Source: Pseudomonas sp. RC10 (GTDB lineage Bacteria > Pseudomonadota > Gammaproteobacteria > Pseudomonadales > Pseudomonadaceae). From it: a DNA stretch of 64,000 nt. Where the stretch lies: the NCBI RefSeq assembly GCF_038397775.1, contig NZ_CP151650.1, positions 3,224,001-3,288,000 on the forward strand, written 5' to 3'. The notes beneath the pieces are model-generated. The model had not been told where the DNA came from. It did no database searches and saw nothing but the letters and a program-made list of their open reading frames with translations. Positions 54,178 through 62,400 of this stretch are shown one piece after another; position 1 is the stretch's first letter, and each line of letters starts with the position of its first letter. Position numbers and translations under genes: made by a program.

Positions 54178-55061
54178 ACGCCGCCACTGACCCTCGACAA
54201 CAACCTCGCCCGCAGCGCGACGAGGCGTACAACTTCGCCTACCTGGACGAACAGACCAAACGCATGATCCGTCGCGGTCTGCTCAAGGCCGTGGCGATTC
54301 CCGGTTACCAAGTGCCGTTCGGCGGCCGTGAAATGCCGCTGCCCTATGGTTGGGGTACGGGCGGCATGCAGCTGACCGCCGCAATCCTCGGCGCCGAAGA
54401 CGTGCTCAAGGTCATCGACCAGGGCGCTGACGACACCACCAACGCGGTGTCGATCCGCCGCTTCTTCGCCCGCACCGCTGGCGTCGAAACCACCGAACGC
54501 ACCCCGAACGCGACGATCATCCAGACCCGCCACCGCATGCCGGAAACGCCGCTGCACGCCGATCAGATCATGGTCTTGCAGGTGCCGATTCCCGAGCCAC
54601 TGCGCTTCATCGAGCCCTCGGAAACCGAAACCCGCACCATGCACGCGCTCAATGATTACGGGGTGATGCACGTCAAGCTGTACGAAGATATCGCCACCTT
54701 CGGCCACATCGCCACGGCCTACGCCTACCCGGTCATGGTGGACGAGCGCTACGTGACGGACCCGTCGCCGATCCCGAAATTCGACAACCCGAAACTCGAC
54801 ATGAACCCGGCGCTGATGCTGTTCGGCGCCGGTCGCGAGAAGCGCCTGTACGCCATTCCGCCGTACACCCGCGTCACCAGCCTGGACTTTGAGGATCACC
54901 CCTTCGAAGTGCAGAAATGGACACACAACTGCGCCATCTGCGGCAGCCATGACTCGTTCCTCGACGAGCTGATTCTCGACGATCAAGGCACCCAGAGCTT
55001 CGTCTGTTCCGACACCGACTATTGCGCGCAACGGGTCAACGAGGGGAGGGCGAAGCCATGA
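54174..55061 (+). CDS. phnJ: C-P lyase catalytic subunit, radical SAM-type Fe-S enzyme
   Basis: This 295-residue PhnJ has Cys253 and Cys256 (CAICGSHD), Cys278 and Cys284 (VCSDTDYC). Allowing for a 12-residue offset, this is the same spacing as the E. coli cluster cysteines and the radical cysteine. The N-terminal segments GYQVPFGGREMPLPYGWGTGG and IIQTRHRMPE are typical. It uses SAM and a 4Fe-4S cluster to cleave the C-P bond, releasing the hydrocarbon. The start at 54174 overlaps the phnI stop. Confidence 0.97.
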   Translation: MNAATDPRQQPRPQRDEAYNFAYLDEQTKRMIRRGLLKAVAIPGYQVPFGGREMPLPYGWGTGGMQLTAAILGAEDVLKVIDQGADDTTNAVSIRRFFARTAGVETTERTPNATIIQTRHRMPETPLHADQIMVLQVPIPEPLRFIEPSETETRTMHALNDYGVMHVKLYEDIATFGHIATAYAYPVMVDERYVTDPSPIPKFDNPKLDMNPALMLFGAGREKRLYAIPPYTRVTSLDFEDHPFEVQKWTHNCAICGSHDSFLDELILDDQGTQSFVCSDTDYCAQRVNEGRAKP

Positions 55062-55873
55062 TCGCTGCCAGAAAGCTGCAACCGGAGGCGATCACCGATC
55101 GCAGCCAGCCGCTGCTCAAGGTCAAGGGCCTGGGCAAATTGTACGGCCCGGAAAAGGGCTGCCAGAACGTGAGTTTCGACCTGTACCCCGGCGAAGTGCT
55201 GGGCATCGTCGGCGAGTCGGGCTCGGGCAAATCGACCCTGCTGTCGCTGCTCAGTGGCCGTTGCCCGCCAGACAGCGGCGTCATCGATTACCGCGACACG
55301 CATGGCAACTGGCTGGACCTCTACAGCGCCACCGAAGCCCAGCGCCGCACCCTGTTGCGCACTGAGTGGGGCTTCGTCGAACAGAATCCTCGCGACGGTC
55401 TGCGCATGGCGGTTTCGGCAGGCGCCAACATCGGCGAACGCTTGATGGCTCAGGGCGTGCGCAATTACCAGCAACTGCGCGCAGCGGGGCTGGACTGGCT
55501 GAATCAGGTGGAGATCGACCCGGCGCGCATCGACGACCTGCCGCGGACCTTTTCCGGCGGTATGCAACAGCGTTTGCAGATTGCCCGCAACCTCGTGTCC
55601 GGCCCGCGTCTGGTGTTCATGGACGAGCCCACCGGCGGCCTCGACGTGTCGGTGCAGGCGCGCTTGCTCGACCTGATGCGCGGCCTGGTGCGTGAGCTTG
55701 ACTTGGCGGTGGTCATCGTCACCCACGACCTGGCGGTGGCCCGCCTGCTGGCCGACCGGCTGATGGTGATGCGCCGCTCCCACGTCGTCGAAACCGGTTT
55801 GACCGATCAGATCCTCGACGACCCGCAGCACCCGTATTCGCAGTTGCTGGTGTCTTCCGTGCTGCAACCTTGA
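55058..55873 (+). CDS. phnK: C-P lyase ABC-type ATPase PhnK
   Basis: This 271-residue ABC-type ATPase is associated with the C-P lyase core and does not work in transport. It shows Walker [10 protein letters not shown], an FSGGMQQR signature, Walker [13 protein letters not shown] and a VTHDLAVAR switch. It binds the PhnJ surface and is needed for turnover. It overlaps the phnJ stop by 4 bp. Confidence 0.95.
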   Translation: MIAARKLQPEAITDRSQPLLKVKGLGKLYGPEKGCQNVSFDLYPGEVLGIVGESGSGKSTLLSLLSGRCPPDSGVIDYRDTHGNWLDLYSATEAQRRTLLRTEWGFVEQNPRDGLRMAVSAGANIGERLMAQGVRNYQQLRAAGLDWLNQVEIDPARIDDLPRTFSGGMQQRLQIARNLVSGPRLVFMDEPTGGLDVSVQARLLDLMRGLVRELDLAVVIVTHDLAVARLLADRLMVMRRSHVVETGLTDQILDDPQHPYSQLLVSSVLQP

Positions 55874-55907
55874 ATGCAGCCCTGACCCGACTTTTGGAGT
55901 GGCTTTG

Positions 55908-56639
55908 ATGAACACGCTGATCGAGGTCCAGGACCTCTCGAAAACCTTCACCCTGCATCAGCAGAACGGGGTGGTGCTCAACGTGCTGCGCGGCCTGAAT
56001 TTCTCGGTGCGCGGCGGCGAATGCCTGGTGCTGCACGGGCATTCCGGCGCGGGCAAAAGCACCTTGCTGCGCACGCTGTACGGCAACTACCTGCCTGCGG
56101 GCGGCAGCATTCGGGTGATGCACCAGAACCAATGGTTGGAACTGGTCGGTGCCGAGCCTCGGCAAGTGCTGGAAGTGCGTCGGCAGACGCTGGGCTACGT
56201 CAGCCAGTTTCTGCGGGTGATCCCCCGGGTCGCGACGCTGGACGTGGTGATGGAACCGGCCCTGGCCCGTGGCTGGAGCCGCGAAGAGGCCAAGGCCCGC
56301 GCCGAACTGCTGCTGGCCCGGCTGAACATTCCACAAAACCTGTGGCAGCTGGCGCCGGGGACTTTTTCCGGCGGCGAGCAACAGCGCGTCAACATCGCCC
56401 GGGGTTTCATGGTGCCGTGGCCGGTGATGTTGCTCGACGAACCCACGGCGTCGCTCGACGACAGCAATCGTGCGGTGGTGCTGGAACTGATCAACGAAGC
56501 CAAGCACGCCGGTGCCGCGCTGATCGGCATCTTCCACGACCGCCTGGCCCGCGAAGCGGTGTCCGACCGCGTGCTCGACATGACCCCTCAACAACTGCCC
56601 GACAAGCACCTGACGGCCAAGGAGTTGCTGCAATGCTGA
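55908..56639 (+). CDS. phnL: C-P lyase ABC-type ATPase PhnL
   Basis: This 243-residue paralogue of PhnK has Walker [10 protein letters not shown], the FSGGEQQR signature, Walker [13 protein letters not shown] and a FHDRLA switch. PhnL acts with PhnK on the core complex. The ATG at 55908 is taken; a GTG at 55899 adds three residues. The 3' end overlaps phnM by 7 bp. Confidence 0.94.
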   Translation: MNTLIEVQDLSKTFTLHQQNGVVLNVLRGLNFSVRGGECLVLHGHSGAGKSTLLRTLYGNYLPAGGSIRVMHQNQWLELVGAEPRQVLEVRRQTLGYVSQFLRVIPRVATLDVVMEPALARGWSREEAKARAELLLARLNIPQNLWQLAPGTFSGGEQQRVNIARGFMVPWPVMLLDEPTASLDDSNRAVVLELINEAKHAGAALIGIFHDRLAREAVSDRVLDMTPQQLPDKHLTAKELLQC

Positions 56640-57796
56640 ACGAACAGATCCTGACCAACGCCCGCATCGTCACTGCCGATCAGGTGTTCACCGGCACCGT
56701 CGTCCTGCGGGACGGGATGATCAGTGACGTGCAGACCGGCGTGAGTTATCTGCCTCAGGCTCAGAACCTCGATGGCGATTACCTGCTGCCGGGGCTGGTC
56801 GAGCTGCACACCGACAACCTGGAAAAACACCTCAGCCCGCGCCCCGGCGTGGACTGGCCGTCGGCCTCGGCGGTGATCAGCCACGACGCGCAGATCATCG
56901 CGGCGGGCATCACCACGGTGTTCGATGCGCTGTCCATCGGCGACGTCAACCCCAAGGGCAAGCGCATGCAGCAACTGCCGGGGATGGTCGAAGCCATCGC
57001 CCGCGCCAACGCCACTGACACCACCCGCGCGGAACATCGCCTGCACCTGCGCTGCGAAGTCTGCCACCCGGACACCCTGAGCGTGTTCCGCGATCTGGTG
57101 GAGCAGCCGCTGGTGCAATTGGTGTCGACCATGGACCATTCGCCGGGTCAGCGTCAGTTCGCCCTTGAAGCCAAGTACCGTGAGTACTACATGGGCAAAT
57201 ACCACCTGAGCACAGAGCAGATGGATGAATTCATCGTCGAGCAGGTCGCCAACTCGAAGATTTACAGTGACCGCTACCGCAAGGCCATCGTCGACATCTG
57301 CCTGGCGCGTGGGCTGTCGGTGGCCAGTCACGATGACGCGACGGTCGAGCACGTCGAGGAGTCCGCAGGCTACGGCATGACCATCGCCGAATTTCCGACC
57401 ACGCTGGAAGCGGCGCAGGCCTGCCGTCGTCTGGACATGAGCGTGCTGATGGGCGCGCCGAACATCGTCCGTGGCGGCTCGCACTCCGGCAACATCGCGG
57501 CGGCGACCCTTGCTAAAGAAGGGCTACTGGATATTCTCTCCAGCGATTACTATCCGGCGAGTCTGTTGCAGGCCGCGTTCACCCTCGGTGCGCAACTGGA
57601 CGACGATCAGCCGCAGACGGGCGCAGGGCTGGCAAAAGCCGTCACCACCGTAAGCCTGGCGCCGGCACGTTCGGCGGGGCTGCAGGACCGTGGCGAGATC
57701 CGCGTCGGCCTGCGCGCCGATCTGATTCATGCCCGTGCCGTGGGCACCCTGCCGGTGATTCAGCAGGTCTGGCGACAAGCGAAGAGGGTTTTCTGA
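56633..57796 (+). CDS. phnM: RPnTP hydrolase, phosphonate metabolism amidohydrolase
   Basis: This 387-residue amidohydrolase-superfamily enzyme has [15 protein letters not shown] (metal His), [15 protein letters not shown] (late His/Asp) and [13 protein letters not shown]. It releases pyrophosphate from the ribose triphosphate phosphonate intermediate to give the 5-phospho form used by PhnJ. The start overlaps phnL; the phnN start shares the last base of the phnM stop (ATG/TGATG type). Confidence 0.95.
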   Translation: MLNEQILTNARIVTADQVFTGTVVLRDGMISDVQTGVSYLPQAQNLDGDYLLPGLVELHTDNLEKHLSPRPGVDWPSASAVISHDAQIIAAGITTVFDALSIGDVNPKGKRMQQLPGMVEAIARANATDTTRAEHRLHLRCEVCHPDTLSVFRDLVEQPLVQLVSTMDHSPGQRQFALEAKYREYYMGKYHLSTEQMDEFIVEQVANSKIYSDRYRKAIVDICLARGLSVASHDDATVEHVEESAGYGMTIAEFPTTLEAAQACRRLDMSVLMGAPNIVRGGSHSGNIAAATLAKEGLLDILSSDYYPASLLQAAFTLGAQLDDDQPQTGAGLAKAVTTVSLAPARSAGLQDRGEIRVGLRADLIHARAVGTLPVIQQVWRQAKRVF

Positions 57797-58377
57797 TGGC
57801 AGGCAGGTTGATCTATCTCATCGGACCGTCCGGTTCGGGCAAGGACAGCCTGCTGGATGCCGCGCGTGAACCCCTGGCCTCTCGGGGCTGCCGGATCGTG
57901 CGGCGGGTCATCACCCGTTCTGCGGAAGCCAAGGGCGAGGCGGCGCAGGCCGTCAGCGTCGAGCAATTCTCCGAGATGCAGGCTCAGGGCGCGTTTGCCC
58001 TGAGCTGGTCCGCCAACGGCCTGCATTACGGGATTCCCAACGAGATCGATCAATGGCTCGCTGACGGCCACGACGTCTTGATCAATGGCTCGCGAGGGCA
58101 TCTGCCACAGGCGCGGGCGCGCTATCCCGATTTGTGGGTGGTGTTGCTGAGTGTCGATCAGGTGGTCCTGCGCGAGCGATTATTGGCACGGGGCCGGGAG
58201 TCGGCGCAGGAGGTCGAGGCACGGCTGTCGCGCAATGCGCAGTTTGCCGATGACCTGCTGGCCGCTGCGGGGCCCGCGAACGGCGCATCGATTCTCTTGC
58301 TGGACAACTCCGGCGCGCTGGAACAGACCGTCGACCGCTTATTGCAACGTCTCGACCGGGAGCACGCATGCGCCTGA
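57796..58377 (+). CDS. phnN: Ribose 1,5-bisphosphate phosphokinase
   Basis: This 193-residue P-loop kinase starts [20 protein letters not shown] and has RVITRSAEAKGE, resembling guanylate kinases. It phosphorylates ribose 1,5-bisphosphate to PRPP, linking C-P lyase to nucleotide synthesis. The 3' end overlaps phnP by 10 bp. Confidence 0.94.
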   Translation: MAGRLIYLIGPSGSGKDSLLDAAREPLASRGCRIVRRVITRSAEAKGEAAQAVSVEQFSEMQAQGAFALSWSANGLHYGIPNEIDQWLADGHDVLINGSRGHLPQARARYPDLWVVLLSVDQVVLRERLLARGRESAQEVEARLSRNAQFADDLLAAAGPANGASILLLDNSGALEQTVDRLLQRLDREHACA

Positions 58378-59117
58378 CGTTGCTGGGGACCGGCGATGCG
58401 CGACAGGTGCCGGTCTACGGGTGTGAGTGCCCTGCGTGCGAAGCGGCCTACGCCGATCCACGCCTGCGCCGACGCCCGTGTTCGGCACTGGTCGAACTGG
58501 GGGAGCAACGCTGGTTGATCGACAGCGGCCTGCCTGACCTCACCGAACGTTTTCCGCCGCGCAGCTTCAGCGGCATTCTCCAGACCCACTACCACGCCGA
58601 CCACGCGCAAGGGCTGCTCCATCTGCGCTGGGGGCAGGGGCTGGTGATCCCGGTACACGGCCCGGCGGACCCGGAAGGGCTGTCGGACCTCTACAAGCAC
58701 CCGGGCATTCTCGATTTCAGCCAACCGTTCGCCGCGTTCGAGTCGCGAACGTTTGGTGAGCTTCAAGTGACGGCCTTGCCGTTGCTGCATTCCAAACCGA
58801 CGCTGGGGTATCTGCTGGAAGGCGGCGGACGCCGGACTGCGTACCTCACCGACACCGTGGGCTTGCCCAACGACACCGCCGCGTACCTGCGTGAGCGGGC
58901 AGTGGACGTGCTGATCCTCGACTGCTCGATGCCGCCCCAACCCCAGACCCCGCGCAATCACAATGACCTGAACCTTGCGTTGCAGATCATCGAGGATTTG
59001 CAGCCGGGGCAGGGCGTGTTGACCCACGTGGGGCATACGCTGGATGCGTGGTTAATGGCCCATGAAAGGGAATTGCCGGGGCATGTGATCGTCGCTCGGG
59101 ACGGGATGCAGGTTTAA
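58368..59117 (+). CDS. phnP: Phosphoribosyl 1,2-cyclic phosphate phosphodiesterase
   Basis: This 249-residue metallo-beta-lactamase-fold enzyme has the metal motif QTHYHADHAQGL, LLHSKPTLGYLLE and HVGHTLD, and N-terminal Cys pairs (GCECPACE) that fit the PhnP structural zinc site. It opens the cyclic phosphate left by PhnJ to ribose 1,5-bisphosphate, PhnN's substrate. It is the last phn gene. phnO, the aminoalkylphosphonate acetyltransferase present in E. coli, is absent here. Confidence 0.95.
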   Translation: MRLTLLGTGDARQVPVYGCECPACEAAYADPRLRRRPCSALVELGEQRWLIDSGLPDLTERFPPRSFSGILQTHYHADHAQGLLHLRWGQGLVIPVHGPADPEGLSDLYKHPGILDFSQPFAAFESRTFGELQVTALPLLHSKPTLGYLLEGGGRRTAYLTDTVGLPNDTAAYLRERAVDVLILDCSMPPQPQTPRNHNDLNLALQIIEDLQPGQGVLTHVGHTLDAWLMAHERELPGHVIVARDGMQV

Positions 59118-59453
59118 CGTTCTTTCCGTCGTCGCACGGTTTGCCGGTGGCGACGTCCTTGAGAGCGTGACCGCCGGCAAACCGTGCTGCTACATAAGGG
59201 GGCACACCGCTCGTCAGCTTTGCCGTCATTTCGGTTTGCGCGTGCAATGGCCTAACTACACTTTCCAAACGAGGCCTACATTCCGCCTCCTGTACCCATC
59301 AGTTTTGCCCGTTGTTTCACGCAGCGCGTGCAATGTCTTCTGAAATGTTCAAACCGCTTGAGCGAGCAGCGCATGAATGCTGACTGCGGCTGCATCTGTG
59401 TGCGCAGTGAATGGAATCAATGGACAGCGACAACGTTTCAGAGGACGGCCAAG
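59118..59453. other. Intergenic region between phnP and the RHS gene
   Basis: These 336 bp hold the inverted repeat at 59134 and two direct copies of GCGCGTGCAATG (59238-59249 and 59324-59335, 86 bp apart). No gene was recognised. The composition becomes AT-richer at its right end. Confidence 0.5.
59134..59187. terminator. Stem-loop behind phnP
   Basis: GCACGGTTTGCCGG and CCGGCAAACCGTGC are perfect 14-bp arms around 26 bp. They lie 17 bp behind the phnP stop and likely end the operon transcript or protect its 3' end; there is no T-run. Confidence 0.7.
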
Positions 59454-62400
59454 ATGGCTTATACATTGCACGATATTGAAAAGTATTTGAAAGACGGCGA
59501 GACCATTATTTTAAATGGCGTTGAATACGTCTACCGCGGCGCCGATCGAGACAACATCCGGGTTACCGTACCGGATAATCAAAACGCTGGGGACGTCGAC
59601 TATCTGAACTATAAACAAGTCAAAACACTTGTCGAAGTTGATGTCAGACGGTGTGAGGAGACCACGCTACTTCGTTTGCTCCTCGACGCTGGAGGGGTTG
59701 AAATTGCAAAGCCGGATCGATCTTCAGTAGCCACTGTTAGTAGGCCATTGCTGATCGAAACATCGCGCGGAGACTATTTTTTTGGGGAAGAGAAAGAGGT
59801 TGATTTCCGGGGTAAAAAAGATTTCAGCGGGGACTCGGCGTACTTTCTTTATCTGAGCCCGACTGAATCAAGTCGCAAAGCTTACGACTCACTGTTGGCT
59901 CTGCTCCCACAGCTGAAGATTGCCCGTTTCGTGGACAAACGCGACAACGAAAGGGTTAAGGACGCCAATGAGTTTCTGCTGGATGAAGTCGAGCATCTGT
60001 ACGACTTACAAGACGTGGACCTCATCGATCTTGCCTCTGCACTCGATACTGTTGCGGCGGCAGACGAAGCTGACGCGGAAGCAGCCCAGGCAGAAGCACC
60101 TAAAGCAGAAGCAGCCAAGGCAGAAGCACCTAAAGCAGAAGCACCTGCTACGGATCAGGCAGTAGCAGACACTTCGGTGCAACGGCAAACGCTCGAATCC
60201 TTGGACGTACCCTACCTCATCACCACCCAGCCCGACGGCTATCTGCCTGACATGACCGACTTCACACTGGCACATGAAGGCAGCGTTGATGACGGCTGGT
60301 ACAGCACGGTGCCGATCAAGGGTGACCGGGCATTGACGGTAGGGGAAACACTGAGCGCATTTCTGGTCAACCGTCGCGATGGCGAAATCAGCCGTGTCGA
60401 CTGGAAGGCGCCGAAGGGCACGCTTGAACGAGACAAATGGCCCGCATCTTTCGCCCAACACATCGCCAGCCAGGAGGCGGCGTCGATCACTGCCGGAGCG
60501 TGGGGGGCGGACAATACCTTCTCAACCGAAACCAAAACCGACGCGCCGCCGTTGCGCCTCTGGAGTCATGCCAAAAACCGCGCCTTCACCAATGCACCCT
60601 TCGCCGCCAACCTGATCCAGGTGCTGGCCTGCAATGAAGAGTTCCCGTTAATCGCCGGACAAACGTTGTGTCTGCAAGTACGTGACCTGAAGACGCAGGC
60701 GTTGTTCGAGCAACACTTCTTTCAGATGGCCGATCAGGCCAAGGCCGGTTGGTCAAAACCGCTGTGCGAGCAGATCAATCGTGACAGTCGCCTGCTGCGG
60801 GCGGGTGTCTTGAACGATGATTGTCAAGTCGTACCCACTGACAGAGACAACGCCTTCTGGGGGCCACAATGCGCTGAACTGAGTGTCACGCTGACGCTGG
60901 CCAACTGGTGGCAAAGCCGCGAGGTCGAGGGTACACAAGCCTTGGATAAGGGCACCACGTTGCATGCCTGGGTCTTCGATGCGTTCTCCCATCGTCTGCT
61001 GGCTCAGCATGAATGGACCCCGAGTACCGCCCAGCGAGGCCATGGAAAATGGCTTGCCGCGTGGGCCAACGCCGTGAATGCCTCTGAAGTGTCGCCTTAT
61101 CTGCGCGCCAGTATCGCGCCTCCCTCTGACAAGAACCTCGATGTCTCGCAGACCAACAGCCTTGGGCTCTGGCACCGCGGTGACGGACTGCGCATCTTCA
61201 CCTCCCTGCCCGATACCGAGAGCGAATCGGTGGGGCGTGCACTTGAGCTGCCCCAAGGCGCGGAAACGACGGACGATGTGCAGGTGACCGTGCGTCATCC
61301 GTTCAGCGGACAGGCACTGCACAAGGCGGTGTTCACGCCTGAGGCAAACGGTGTCAGTCAATCCGATCAAAAGGCTTGGCGTGCTGCGCTCATCACCTTC
61401 CTCAAGGACCAGGCCTGGCCCGAGCTGCAGTTCGTCAACCCGACGCAGGGTAACGCAGACGTCCGGATGCCGCGCTTTTGCGAATTGCAGATTGAGCTCG
61501 ACCCCGTTGACATCGACGTGGTGCCAGCAGCCATCGGCGCCACCCCGCCCACAGTCACGACTGTCCCGGGCAGCGGCTCATTTCAGGTCATCGCCAGTGC
61601 TCATACCGGTGAGATAGTGTTTCGTCTGAGCCGCTCGGCCTTTGACGAGGGCATGAGGATTGCTGCGTGCGTGCCAGTTGCGCTTGGTGAGGATGTGGAA
61701 TGGCCGGTTTCTGTCACCGGTGACCGAATCACCTGGGGGGCGCGGACCACGTCATGCACGTATCAGGTGACGCTGGATTGCCCGGAGAAAATCATCGCGG
61801 AGAAAGACCAACGAGCGTCAGAGGAAGAGACAATCGTCGGACATCTCGGCGTGTTCAGCGAAAACCAATTCTGGCAAGTGTCCCAGCCCGTCACCTACAC
61901 CCCACCTGGCGCGTTGACGCCCTACGAGCCAATCAGCGTGCTGTGCGAGGACTACGGCAACACCGAACGCTCGGAAATCTTCGACACCCTCGGCCAAGGC
62001 GAAAGCGGCGTGGACCCCCGCACCGGCCTATTCCATGCTCATTACCCGGTCGCGACCCTGCAAGGGCTAAACGGGCTCGGCCCGATCTGTGACCTGACCC
62101 TGCATTATTCAGCCCTGCGCGGCAACGAAGCAGGGCTGGGCGATGGCTGGGCCTGGCGTTTTTCCAGCCTCGATGTGCGTGAGCGTTGCCTGACGCTAGC
62201 CAATGGCGTACGCATCACGTTCACCCTTGATGAGTGGAAAACGCTGAGTAAAGGAACCCCACTAAAGAAACAGCACTGCCTGGTGCGATCAAACAAGGAT
62301 TACAGCGAATTCATCCTCGACCTGCCGAGCGGTCGTCGGGAGGTGCTGAGCAAACCGGGCGTAGCGGGCAGCGATGCGGAAGAACCCAATGCCGCATTCG

